Source: Onchidella celtica
Taxonomy: Eukaryota; Mollusca; Gastropoda; Systellommatophora; Onchidiidae
Reading direction: 5' to 3'
DNA: 64,000 bases
NCBI GenBank assembly: GCA_963931925.1
Contig: OZ007581.1
Coordinates: 22,874,947 to 22,938,946 of the forward strand
The position numbers and the translations under genes are program-made. The notes under the pieces are model-generated. The model saw nothing but the letters and a program-made list of their open reading frames with translations, made no database searches and was not told the origin of the DNA. This document shows, piece by piece, positions 22,224 to 34,476 of the stretch; within the stretch, counting starts at the first letter, position 1; each line of letters begins with the position of its first letter.

Positions 22224-25200
22224 GGACACAGAATATAAAAATTAATTATGAGCCGCATGGTTCGTAAGTAATGGCTTTCTCTGGGAATGCACAAAGGTGA
22301 TGCCATAATTCAACTGATTTGCCGAGAAGGACTAATTTGATGACGACTTTGTTGCACCTATTTGATACATGTCTGATTAAACTGGTTATTTTGGAAAAAT
22401 GAGCATTGAATTCATGAACGGGAATCACGGGAAACGATATCTCCAGAATGGAAAAAAAGTTCATTGCTTTTGGAAATGTACCTGGGTTCTCCAGTAAACT
22501 GTCACGGATGTCATTTCATTCACCTAAAACATTTAGTTAATCTTAGTCCAGCTTACTGCTGACGGGCATACTTTTCACTCTGTATTTCCTATATAGAGTG
22601 ATGGACCACTCTCGCGAGAAGACAAGTTTAATACACCACTGAACTAAAATGCGGCGAGAGATAACATGTTTGTCGCTATCAAAACATTGCTGGATTATAT
22701 CGTATATGTTGCTGTTCTTGGTTATGGTTGCAGCGGTGGGTTCCGACACCTGGCAGATGTAGAAAACATTCAGTGAATGGGTGTTGGTTGTAGAGATTGG
22801 GCTTTGAATATTGCCATACTTTGAATGATTGCGTCTCCTGTGTTTAGTGAACTGCTCACTGCGTCCAGTAACAATTAACTTGAGTTCAACATTAAACAAT
22901 CTGTATTGAATTCAAACACGAATAAAATTGCACTGTAATAACGGCAGGAGACCTGTCTTCTCTTGGTTGAAAGTGTTCATAACTTCAGGCGCGAATTGTT
23001 GTCAATGTTTTTTGCTCTGTTAATAGTGTTATCTGCACAAAGACGAGAGCAATGAGCTAGTGACATTTCATCATGTCGATTTAGAACAGATCGTTATTGA
23101 AAGGTGCATATTATGCTAGGCCAAATTGAAAAATGTACTAAAATAGTACTATTTTGGCGATAAAAAAGGGGAATGAAAATCAGCTCTTGCTTGACACTTT
23201 TTCTTAACATCCATCAAGATATATTTTTGGCCATTTGTGACCTGAATTGGAGATCTGACACCTCTAAATTAATTATGCTGATGGCAAGAAGGTTTGAATG
23301 CAAGCACTGGACCAGCACAAATCAGCGCCCAATACAGCCAGGGCCCCGCCATAGAAACACCGCGTCTTCCTGGATGAAGAGACTCACTCACCTGTTGCAA
23401 GCTTGATCAGTCAAGCTGTTAATCAGCATTCATACCCAGAGGAGCCAGAAAAACACAGAGGGGACAAAAGAAGGTGTCGTGTTAAAGTCACCTTTTTCTC
23501 TTGAAGTTTTGTATGTTCATCGGCATTCGTCAGGGACATTTTTCTTTCTTTTCTCTCTCTTCTTCTCTTTCCGCCCCCCCCCCCCCCCATCTCCTTCATC
23601 TGTTGGTGGAGTCAAAACGGTGACATACGACTGAAAGCAAGAAGAGAAGGGAAGGGGCCGGGGGGGAAGGATAAGAAGAATAAAAAAGATATGATTGTGA
23701 ATGCTACACAAATTATTCTGCACTGAAACTTGGATTGGACTACGTGCAGATTGCCATCGTCAGCCACAAGTAGGAGGTAAGTCGTCCTCCCGTGTGTAAA
23801 AGCTGCCGGAGATTTAGTGGAAGGCACAGCGCCACACTAAGTATTATGTACATGGCTATTCTCCTCTTCCCTTTCATCATCACTGTGATAATATTATCGG
23901 TTTTTAAGCGTACAAGCTCGCAAGCGAAGGGGGGAAAGAGGGAGGGGGTCGGGGATGGGTGGAGATTGGCAGGAAAGTTGAAAGCCCAAGCAAAGGGAGG
24001 CCAGCACATTAATAATGCCATTTTTAAAAGCTTGTCTTTCCGCTCAGAAAACTTTTAATACAGAGGTGTGAATACCTGCCATTTCCTGGGATACAATTTA
24101 AATAGAGTGGGAAATAAAATATACAATAATTTATTTTTGAACATTTTTTTTACCTGGTATATTATCTATAGAATCGTTTCTTTGGACTGTGAAATGCCTC
24201 TTACGCTTTCTTACCTCTGATGAAAAGCTCGGTAAGACCTTCCTGCAAAGGAAATCCGCGGGGATTATTTTCGCTCTTTCATTTCAGGCTCTACTGCGAG
24301 TTTTAATGCATTTTAAGGGCTGTTTTGTTCGGATACAAAAAAACAAAACAAAAAACAAAGCATAATAAAGATGAGATGTGAAGCGAGATCTGTAACAACC
24401 TCTTCTTTCAGCAATTTTTTATTGGCCTGCAATTTGCCTTATGTTTTAAGGCTTAAAATTCCCTTTGGATATATTTATTATGGATGGCTGGGAACTAGGC
24501 TAAAGGCTCGGAGCGTAGTCCCTCCTCATTTCATTGTGCTGGCCATAATACTGCCATTTGTCCGTCTCTCGTATTTATCATGATTCACCCACTCATCCAC
24601 CCATCTACCCATTCATCTGTCCGTCCGCCAGTCCGCCGCCTATCCATCCATCCATCCTACATGGAGAAAACTACACCTCACTAGGTTAACAAAAAACTGC
24701 TAAAGCCAAACATTCCTTAATACGCGATCTCTGATTGCATGCTAAGTTTGTCTTGTAGAATGACAGAATGATCCCACTGAGCTGGCAAAGTGCACTGTGT
24801 TTACCTCAGACGTTGTATTTTATTATTTTCTTTGCCACTATTATTTCAGCATTGTTGGGAATCCCTGTACGTATCTGTACCCGCTCCTATTGGTTTGTAA
24901 TTTCAAAGCGTTTCCTCGATGCTGAGCAACCAAATTCGCAATTTTAAATTCTGTTGATACACAGTTTGGCTTCTGAATGGTCGTCTCATGTGTCCGTTTT
25001 ATTATTTCTAATAGCAGAAAAGCTGTGGCGTCTAGCTATGAAAAATCGCGAGTCCCCTGCTGACATTTTGTATTCATTTTTTCCTGCCTGGGCCTACGTA
25101 TTCCCCGGCCCCTTCTTTGCAAAGCAGTTTGGGCAGAGAAGTGAAAGAAGGGGGCGGGTTTTCTTGGCTCAACGCAGCACGGGGTGGAGACACGTGCAGT

Positions 25201-25906
25201 TCCTGTCAGAGTCAGTCTGAATAGGAGTTCTGTGCCATAGAGGACACAAATACAACAACAAACCAAAAACGAATAACAACAGCAAGTGTTGGGGAAATTA
25301 TAAATCATTTTTTTTTTCAAACTCCGCGGTAGCATGAAGTCAACACTTACTTATAATAATATTATTGTACTGAGTGACATTGCCTCCAAATAATCGATTG
25401 CCGGGGGGAAATTAGAGTTGCTGGTTTATCGCAGATTAAGGGGAGGCTTTCATGGTAGTTTTCTTTTCTTTTTTTTTCTTTTCTGTCAAAGTGAACCGGT
25501 TTGGGCGTTAAAGCGTTGGGAAATGAAGTGAAGTTAAAATGGTATTCTGGAGCTAAATAAATATGAATTTGCAACGTAGAATATCAACTTCAACATTTAA
25601 CACTCATTAATACTCATCCATAACACTTGGATTCTGGTGGGAATAAGCTTCGTCTCATTATGTTCATTATTGATTTGTCAAAAACAGTAACAACAACCAA
25701 CCAACCAACCAACCAACCAACCAATTCAACCAATCAACAACTGTTACAGAATTACACCCGTCCCCGCTCTTCCTTTCGATCTCCAATCTTCTTCAGTCTT
25801 TGAGAAGACAAACTGCAGAACATCGGGGAAAAGTAACGTAGTAGAGACAGCTGGAAAACATTAAATGCTCACCACCATCAAGTTATGACATGAAATCAAC
25901 TCATAG
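22224..25906. other. Unassigned sequence
   Basis: No gene recognised. A C-rich run (about 16 C) lies at 23573-23589, a CCATCC/CCGTCC tetranucleotide tract at 24586-24658 and a (CCAA)n tract at 25697-25724. Confidence 0.5.
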
Positions 25907-26059
25907 GTTTATGTACCCCATGATACTGTGGCGAAGACCGTGAACTGGCGCTGGAAATCCGAGTTTGCTTATCGCGCGTTAGAAGGAACGGTTGTCTTCA
26001 AGTACATGGCATCTGTCTTTCATAAAGCCAACTTTTTGGGGGCTGATAAGCCGGATCAG
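25907..26059 (+). CDS. Candidate exon, protein not recognised
   Basis: A 153-bp block (51 codons, phase 0 to 0) between AG at 25905-25906 and a CAG/GTGGTG donor at 26059/26060. It begins VYVPHDTVAKTVNWRWKSEF and ends FLGADKPDQ. About 39% of codons start with G, the strongest such bias of the candidates. The frame stays open past the donor to a stop near 26178. The acceptor lacks a pyrimidine tract, so the left boundary is doubtful. I do not recognise the peptide. It could be an exon of the same gene as 14891-15049, an unrelated short gene, or chance. Confidence 0.28.
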
Positions 26060-28673
26060 GTGGTGTCTACTGTATTGGCATCAGTAGAACGGCGTGCCAG
26101 GTGCTGGTTTTTGTTACGGCACAGTGCAAAATCACATTCTTATACTCAAGGTTTGTATTTCAGTCTTTCTGTCGCCTGATATCTGGTTTTGCTCTCAGCG
26201 CTGATAGGCGAAAAGAAAACTCCCCCCAAAACTTCGTTTTAACAGGTCAGTGGATTTGTAGAACGAAACGTTGGTCACGGAAACAAAGCCTTTGCTTCTT
26301 TTTCTATGTGTGTCGGGGGGTTGGGGGGGGGGGGTATTGTGCACCCTTCGTTTCAGTGTTTTCGTAACTACAAACGTTTTCCAGGCGTATGAACAAAAGT
26401 AATTTCATTTAATAGTGTAGGTCTCACAAAGATGAAAATGCCGAGGACAAAAGGCATTGGCTGCAATGAAAGTGTGATGGTGCAAAATTTGCCTGCGTGA
26501 AAAGTTGCGATAACGAAACATTACTACCCGCCAGAAAACGTATATGTCATGCTAGGTTTCTCGCATGTAGACAGCTGTCCAGTTTATGCATAACAGGGTA
26601 AGCTGGAAAATGGTTATATCAGGAGATTTTTACATGTGTTATATGATAGATGGAGGTGAAGCCCACAGAATCTGCAGCTGCAAGGATGATGTTGTGTTTT
26701 GAAGAGCACGGGACATGTTGATAAGAGCCTTGAAGTAGGCGGGACCAGAGAGGGTCGACAAAAACGTTGAAGAGGAAGATCATGTTGCCCTAGCTCGATC
26801 GCAGCAGGCGGACGCCAATAGTGGCTTGAGGGCGAATTCCAGTGTGGAGTAGCGCCGACCATTGGCAAAAGTCTTGAAATTACCCCCTGTAGGAGACGTA
26901 CAATAGCAGAGAGAAATCCCTAGGACAATACGACAAACAAGAGTCCTTCATCCAGACAGCGGTAGAAGTCAGTGGTCTGCAACGAGACAAACCTTTCAGA
27001 GAAAAATGGGCAGAAAAACCTCGAACAAGCGATCGCCCAAACCTTTAATTTTAACCCGTATAGAATCTGAGGGAGAAGAAGATTTTAGCCCCTTAAGCTA
27101 GTCTTTTGAATAACCAGGGATGTTGCTGTCTCGCATCCCCATACCTTGAGATGGCTGCTGAGTGTTGACGTTCATAAATGGATTTGTCTATAGATGGCAG
27201 TTGTTGCTGTCATCGTGTTAATCATCGTTAGTTCCTTGTCATCAGGCCCCAGAAGCAGCACACATAATTATTGTCAGCATGCAACTAAAAATGCATTTTG
27301 TCCTCTCAGCACCGACTGCATTGTGAAAGAGTGTGTAGAAACAGAAAACATATTTTTGGCGATTTTGTAATGTTTGAAGTTGTCCCTTGATCTTTTATTG
27401 GGATTTCCCCACTGATAGCTGTTGTTTTCTCATAGTTGTCGTGGCAAAGTTTGTCTTGTGAAACTTTAGATCTCAGTTGCTTTCAAGTTCTTTGTTTGTC
27501 ACGGCATAATTGATATTAGTTCGGTTTACTTTCGCCGAAGGCAACTTCAAAACTCCTGTGCGACCATTTACCATTTACACACTGAACAAAAACTCTTCAA
27601 TTTGGTCACGATGACAGAATGAGAACACTTACTAGTCTATAAAGAGATTGAATTTGGAGAATGTGGTTGGGAGCGGATATTTTATTTCCTGGACTACATT
27701 TATCTGTCCAGGCAGCAGCTCTGACCACTGAAAAACACAGGTCAAGCATTCGTGAACCAGTGGTCATGTTGCCGTAAGTTTGCAGCTATAACTGTGCAAA
27801 TACATACATTATTACTGTTACCAAACAAAACTGAGGATGAAAAAACAAATACAAAAAACAACATAGGTCATTAATGGGAAATAAAGGCTGTGGTGGATCA
27901 GTTAGAAAGCAAATCGATGTTGTCGGGCCCAAACCAGCCAAGTCGACATTAGCAAATTTTACAAAGAAAAAAAAAACAAAACAAAACTGATAAAACAAAA
28001 GGGAAATGGACATAGAAGATTTAATCACATGCTTATTTTGAGTATTTCTATAGGATAATGGTAAAGCTATTTTTACTTATGATGGGGTATTCCAAGCTTC
28101 ACAAATTGATACTACGGAAAGAAATTGTCATTTTCGGACAACTGGTTTGCGCCCGACACCACCAAAATAATTATAGAGACATCTAGTTAAGTGCAATCAG
28201 GAGTATGAGTGGGGGACCAGGAAGATTGGCAGGTTCGAACGTTGACGTACTGACTACGCATGGCAGAAAGACCGGAAACATGGAACTACATGATTGTGTA
28301 ATATTGCAGAGTATGAAAAGCATCGCAAGCTCACACCATGCTCTGTATCAACAAACATTACTGGTAGATTGCGTCCTCTTGGAAATAGTGGAAACTGTGA
28401 TATCTCACGTTTCAACTTCGTGTGAACTTTCCTGTTCAGATTGTCCAAGGAAGGTACTTCTGGCAAGAAGATATCATCACAGCTGTTTGAATTATTTCAG
28501 CATCACTTCAACTACCGTCACAACTTTTTAAGTTACTTTCAGCATCCCGGGTACAGGGTACTGCGCACTGGTGTATTTTAATAAGAGGAAAGCAACAAGA
28601 ACAACAACAAAAAATAAAAATGAAATTGCTTGGCTTATTACTGCACTTCTTCATTTAATGAATGTTTTGTCGC
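26060..28673. other. Unassigned sequence
   Basis: No gene recognised. A G-rich run (TGGGGGGGGGGGG type) occurs near 26316-26335. Confidence 0.5.
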
Positions 28674-28686
28674 CATATTTTGTCCT
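28674..28686. repeat. LINE target-site duplication, 3' side
   Basis: CATATTTTGTCCT, identical to 29069-29081, immediately next to the TTC-repeat tail. Confidence 0.85.
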
Positions 28687-29068
28687 TCTTCTTCTTCTTC
28701 TTCTTTCGTTCACCAATCTAAATCTGCAGATTTGTTCTTTTAATAAAATCTACGGTTTTCTGCAGTTCTGGCAGAGCACCATAGAGTTTGATATTCAGGT
28801 CGGTGGGTTGGGGCCAATATGTTTCTCGCAGTGCTGAGAGGAGTGTGCAGTTCTGCAATAATTATATGCTCCGTGTTTTGAGGAGACTGGCTGCACTCGC
28901 ATATGGCAGATGTTCCTATTTTGAACTTGGTGAACATGTGGTGGTGGAGCCTATTGTGACCAGTTCTTAGTCTGAACAATAGTACTTGATCCTCTCTGTT
29001 CAGGAGATGATATTTATCCTGTTGGTTTATTTGCTGCCGTCTGTTGTTTTTGATGAGGTTTTTCTTCT
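28687..29068 (-). mobile_element. 5'-truncated RNase-H-type LINE, 3' end with (GAA)n tail
   Basis: A minus-strand insertion of 382 bp between perfect 13-bp direct repeats. Its 5' part is an open LINE C-terminus: YHLLNREDQ, then FRLRTGHNRLHHHMFTKFKIG, then a zinc-type C-x-C (CEC) and NTEHII, stopping at TAA about 28740. I know the FRLRTGHNRL...H...C-x-C block as the segment after RNase H in several LINE clades (jockey/I-type annotations). The 3' UTR is short and ends in about six GAA units, a typical slippage tail. The terminal 108 bp is identical to 57241-57348, so the family was active recently. Confidence 0.85.
28740..29068 (-). pseudogene. C-terminal fragment of LINE polyprotein
   Basis: About 109 codons, open from the truncation point to the stop. 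It contains EDQVLLFRLRTGHNRLHHHM and the following Cys/His segment. Endonuclease, reverse transcriptase and the RNase H core are all absent, so it encodes no working enzyme. The frame itself has not decayed, consistent with a young copy. Confidence 0.75.
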
Positions 29069-29081
29069 CATATTTTGTCCT
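29069..29081. repeat. LINE target-site duplication, 5' side
   Basis: CATATTTTGTCCT, second copy of the 13-bp duplication at 28674-28686. Confidence 0.85.
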
Positions 29082-30052
29082 AATTCCCTTCTGCTATTCA
29101 TCTGTGTCTGCCTGTTCTTCGCCGTTTTTTGCACAGGTTCTGCTCATGAGATAGAAAAGTATTCGGCGCAGAGAGAAGGACAGTATAAATGTGAAATAGA
29201 CTGGCAACAGCTGTACACAATTCTGACATCACTTAATTGCCCAGTCTCATGTTCTTGTCAATTTTATCCTTTCTGCCTTGTAATTAGATTCCCATTTTTT
29301 TCTGGGGTAAATCTTTTTTGGGTAGACTTGGAGCCATTCTCTGGCTTTTAGCATCATCTTTTTGTATGTCAGTGTTTTATGTGCATAATGTTTATTCGTT
29401 CGGCGTGGTGCTTTTGTTTGATACACCAAAAAGTAAAAAACAACAACAACAACAAAATATTACGATTTAGGATCGGTACACTCATGTGACTTTGTTATGT
29501 TGCTGTCGCATCGCATTTTTTAAAATCTAGGTGCATTAACACGCCAGTGTGTTGCCTGTGTGCGTCTTGCCTTGCAGAAGGCTTGAAGGATATTGTTTAG
29601 CCATTAGATTCACTGGTTCTAATTTTTTTTTTTTTAAAGTTTTGTTTTGGCTTGTCTTTTTGTCCCTGTTACGGCACTCGCTGTTATCATTAATTTATTT
29701 CTTAAATTTGAAACTGAAACTCAAGACAGAAAAACATTAAATTTTATCTGCGGTACAATGTTGGGGTCCATGTCCATCGATACTCATCTCTGTGATTGGA
29801 TGGCTTTTGTGGAGGCAGCTAGCGAAAGCATGTTATTGCCTGTTTTCCTTCAGGATGTCAATGTAAATTATATCCGGGAATATATCCATGTCAATAATGG
29901 GCGTTCATCGAGCCAGAACATACACCTGCATCATCTCAGAATGAAGTAGTTGTGACAGTTTTCATTTTTATTTATTGTTATATCCGTGTTCTGTTTCAGT
30001 TCACTTTTTCATCGCTTTTTATTTATATTGCTAAATGTGGCTGACAATCCGT
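29082..30052. other. Unassigned sequence
   Basis: No gene recognised. Small (CAA)n near 29440-29455 and a T-run at about 29623-29635. Confidence 0.5.
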
Positions 30053-30168
<116 letters not shown>

Positions 30169-30568
30169 CATAATATTACAGTTGATCCCATAATTTTCTG
30201 CTCCAGCGTCAATCATCCCGTTATGTGAACCGTTGTCCCTGTGTGAACGACAAGGACAGGTTGTAACATTACAATTTATTACACCCTCGTGTAAGTCATT
30301 GTGATAAGGCAATCAGGAAAAGAAATTGCGCGTTTAATTATGACCATAACATTTTGAATTAAGAAGACAAAATAGGTGCTGTGAAGCTGCAATGATATGA
30401 AAATCGGAGAGATACTGTTGAGAAAAATAACATCAATACTCCTGTTCGCGCATGGCCAGCGACGTTCACGAGAGGACATAATTATTACACGTCATTGCAG
30501 TGTCAGATATCGTTCTGTACTTCTTGTCCTTTATGTATTTTACTATTTTACAGGGGATTGTTACCGAG

Positions 30569-30955
30569 TTTTTCTTTCTTTCTTTCTCTTACACTCTTTG
30601 TTTCTCCTTTCTTTCTCTCTCTTACTTTCTTTGTTTCTTCCTTTCTTTCTTTCTCTTACACTCTTTGTTTCTTCCTTTCTTTCTCTTACTTTCTTTGTTT
30701 GTTTCTTTCTTTTACTTTCTTTGTTTCTTCCTTTCTTTCTCTCTCTTACTTTCTTTGTTTCTTCATTTCTTTCTTTCTCTTACTGTCTTTGTTTCTTCAT
30801 TTCTTTCTCTTACTTTCTTTCTTTGTTTGTTTCTTTCTTTCTCTTACTTTCTTTGTTTCTTCCTTCCTTTCTTTCTTTCTTACTTTCCTACTTTCTTGCT
30901 TACTTTCCTACTTTCTTTTCTTTCTTTCGTTCTGTCTTTCTTTCTTTCCTGCGTC
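30569..30955. repeat. (CTTT)n tract with about 34-bp higher-order period
   Basis: Nearly 390 bp of T/C-rich sequence. CTTTG words recur at steps of mostly 30-34 bp (also 26 and 33), and the repeated block resembles TCTTACTTTCTTTGTTTC plus CTTT units. It is therefore a tandem minisatellite whose unit varies mainly by whole tetranucleotides. Long Phe/Leu/Ser-rich frames on the plus strand (up to about 224 codons) are artefacts. Confidence 0.85.
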
Positions 30956-31905
30956 CCCTCCCCCTGCCTTCTTACACAGACGCACATACAACTTCACTGA
31001 AGTGCTCCACCCTGGCGCCCCATTCCTCCACCATATCCAAGACACTTCTCAACATATCGAGCATCTTCTAATCTTCCTCATTCTCTTACATCCCTTCCTC
31101 TCCACGAGCCTCCAAGGGTAATTCTTATCTCCACCCGGCGTACAACGTTTCAAAAATGTCCTCGTTCATTGAGCGTCAGATTACATATTCACAGCTACGG
31201 CCACGAATTAAAATGAGATGCATGAAAGACAAGCTTAAAAAATAATATATTACAGAAAAACTGACGGGCCTGGGATAATTTCTTTCCCCTATGGAGAAAA
31301 AATCTCGTCTCATATTTCAAGCACTGGAACGTCTCACAAAGTCTTTTTTAACCTTGATTTCTTTCATAAGTGTTTATGTCGTCCTGAAGAGGCTGTGTTT
31401 TGAAAACATCTTTACTACAGTATCAGACGAAAATCTAGATATTTCTCTCTCCATTTCGATGTTAAATAAACAGAGTAAAGAAAGCAAGCAAGTCAGGATA
31501 TTTCAAGATCTTTGTCACCAGTTTGCGGCTGTTTGCAAGACACTCCCTTTAGCTCTGTATCATTTTATTTAATGTTACTACTTTGTGTATGCAAATATTT
31601 ACAGAAATCTTCGTCATAGCAACCCAGCAGCGACCCCAAACAGGGGTCCATCCCCAACATTTTAATTTCACACTTGCTGAAAACAATTTGCCATAGAATC
31701 ATTTGAAAATTTAAGACATTTCTTAGTTCTTTTCTCCTGAAGAACTGCAGTGTAAACTTGCGAGCAGGGATTCCTTTGAATTTAGTCGAGTGCATAATTT
31801 TATATTAGACATGAGGTGGGACACGCCTTTCCTTTATAACTTCGATTTGATCGGGGATGGGAGGGGCCAGCGGCAAGAAAGAAGTAACTGAAGACTGTTG
31901 CTGGC
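30956..31905. other. Unassigned sequence
   Basis: No gene recognised in this stretch. Confidence 0.5.
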
Positions 31906-33440
31906 TATGGCGAAGATCACCATTCATTTCATGACGTCTTTGTCACAAATCCCAGACTGGGAGATGTAATACTTATAACAAGACGACAATCACGAACGAA
32001 CAAGTATAACACTTAACAGAACAACCCATCAGACTCACACATTTATTAAACATAAAGATAAAGATACATTGCAATGACATACATTATATTATTCTAACCA
32101 ACTGCCGTCCAACGGCCTTCTTTCCCTCAAGCACTCTTCCTCGGGTCCACAACCCGGTAGTTACTTTTAAATACACTTCGGCTTCAGCCTCTCCACTCAA
32201 TGTCTTAATAACACATTCCTATGGCAATAACACCTGAGCATTCCAAGAGCTCCTCAACATGGCAATAGCACGTTAATAGTTCAATTCACATTAATATCAC
32301 AATAGCACAGTCGTATATCACTATCACATGTAGTACATCTTAGAGCACATTAACAATTATATACACATCCCTGTCTGTGGCCAGACTGCCACGACTCATG
32401 CGCCCCTCCTGTCCTGCTCGACAGCTTCACTCCACTGGCCTATGCGTAGCCTTCGGCCCTATGCTGGCCTATCCCCTGTGCTAGTTCGCTTACCGCGGGT
32501 GGCGTCTCTCCCCGACCCCGGCACCTACAAGAAGAACATTACATTGGTATAATACCATACCATTTCTAACCACTTCACCCCTCATTACAAACCATGAAGC
32601 GTACACACAATAGTCCACCTTTCACTCACCACACATCTTACGGTAACACACCTCCACCGTACCACACAGCACTCACTCTCGCTACGAATCCATGAACCTA
32701 ACTTACATCTATCGCTCATGGCGCACATTTCTATACACAGTAATCACTGACTTCCACATTCCTCACATATACTTATTTACATCATGGTCATAGGCGAATA
32801 TAATACATCAATCATCATAATTATAAATCATAGTTCAACCTACCAGTCATCACTGGAAAACACATCACAATCTCCCGACTGCCTCTGATCTCACGTCTTT
32901 CCCCTGGGACCTCTTAACTTGCAGTGATCTGACTATTCAGATTTTGCCTCTACTACGCCTCAACTTCACTCACAACATGCACGCTTTACGTCAACTAACA
33001 GAAGTCAATACAGGTGAGCAGCCTCCCTATCCCGTGAGTCAATCCTACACTTCCATGCCCCCGTAATCCTTGAATCTCGCTCACTCCACTCGTGACAGTC
33101 TTACTGTCCATTTTCACAGCTCGTAGCCGTACATTAATTGTCTATGGAAACTTAACCCCCAAGGCACCGCCCCCATTTCCTGCTTGTGGGCGAATTTTGA
33201 TTTCCAATAGGTTGTTTGTGTGTGTGATCATTTAGTTGATTAATTGTGTATAATTTATAGAAAACGCTAAAAATAACTTACTTTTCTCGCCATAAGTTCT
33301 GGGAACTGCAACCGAATGATGAAAGTCTGTGTATCACTGGTGCCTGGAGGGTTAATAGAAAGTCATAGGCCCAGATAGAAGTTATCACTGTCCTGTAATT
33401 GAAGAAAGATCGCTTGTGTGGGAGGGGGGGGGGGAATGAT
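31906..33440. other. Anomalous block, G-poor and free of microsatellites; possible retroelement remnant
   Basis: From about 31965 to 33150 the plus strand is rich in A and C and very poor in G, with no long frame and no simple repeats, unlike the rest of the window. Read on the minus strand it has TATATAA near 32355 and AATAAA at 32042-32047, followed by T/G-rich sequence and an end at TATTACA (31965-31971), which would suit the promoter, R and U5 of a solo LTR. A near-identical 17-bp direct repeat (one mismatch; TGACTGTTGCTGGC-type core) sits at 31889-31905 and 33437-33453. I found no convincing LTR pair, primer site or 5-bp duplication, so identity is open. Confidence 0.3.
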
Positions 33441-34140
33441 GACTGTTGCTGGCAATTACAAGTTGTATTTTATTGTATACTATAGTAAGTAAGTGTATAA
33501 ATTGTAGCAGGCAGCAGGGAACGGAGAGAGTGAACGACCGTGCGTTTTGTCTGTTTGTTTCTTTGTTTTTAATGTTTTTCAAAGATTGTTTGCATGATTC
33601 TTCTGTGTATTTTGAATTGGCCGTCGGGCCTACAATAAACTAAACTTGAACTAGTTTGCGTAACTTGAACGATTGACAAATGAACAAAAACGTTGCAGTC
33701 ATTATGTACACATTTTTATTATCTGCCTGACCATCGGTAAGTGGGCTGGGCGTCTGTGTCTCCTGTTTGATCGAGAACCAGTCTGCATTTTTCTGTATGT
33801 CTGTGTGCCCTGGCAGCTCGTTTCTGGCAACAGATTTGTGGGTCTGTTGATTTCCCAAGCCATGTGCAGATTAATTTGGCTGTCTGATGACTCACCTGCC
33901 TGGCAGAATATCTGTCTGTCACAGTGACATACAGAATACTGAGTGACAGGAAACCAATTGCCAGCAGATGCAGTGAATAGTTCTTATAGAAAACAAAAGA
34001 AAAGAGTAAGACTTCTGTTTTGAAGTTTGGAAGCTAGATAGTTTCAAGATATACAACGTAGCTCGAAGCTGACTCGCTGGCAGAGTGGTAACTCAACTTT
34101 CTTCATATTGAAGTAAATCTACGGTGAAGCCTGTAACCCT
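33441..34140. other. Unassigned sequence
   Basis: No gene recognised. Confidence 0.5.
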
Positions 34141-34476
34141 CTAGAGCAGACTTGGTCAACCTGTGGCCCGCCCCCAAGCAGTTTTGGTCCCCCCGTGATT
34201 GATCGAAGATTACTTTACACAACAATGACCGAACTTAAAAAAAAATGAATGCAGTGTGCACATGCACCCCCTCCCCCCAAACAAACAAACAAACAAACAA
34301 ACAAACAAACATCCCCATTCCCAAGTCAAACAAGAAAATTTTCTGTAAAAATCATCATCCAGATAAAATATTGTGTTCATAGTAAAGCGTTATTATGAGA
34401 TGATTGTATCCGGCACTCTGCAACCTCACATATTTCAGGTCTGCTCCTTATGAAAGGTTGCCCATGCCTGCTGTAG
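34141..34476. mobile_element. Candidate hAT-like non-autonomous transposon
   Basis: The left end reads CTAGAGCAGACTTGGTCAAC and the inverse of the right end reads CTACAGCAGGCATGGGCAAC; 18 of the outer 22 bases match. GGGCAACCTGTGGCCCGC-type termini are typical of hAT-related MITEs. The 336-bp interior has no transposase frame and contains an (AAAC)n tract at 34279-34310. No intact 8-bp duplication is visible, so the copy is probably old. Confidence 0.5.
34279..34310. repeat. (AAAC)8 microsatellite
   Basis: Eight perfect AAAC units. The array has no spacers and is not a CRISPR. Confidence 0.95.

Noticed and set aside
30397..31121. Open frames of 166-224 codons rich in Phe, Leu and Ser, resembling membrane proteins
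   Set aside because: All three plus frames are open because the sequence is a CTTT-type repeat; the composition comes from the repeat.
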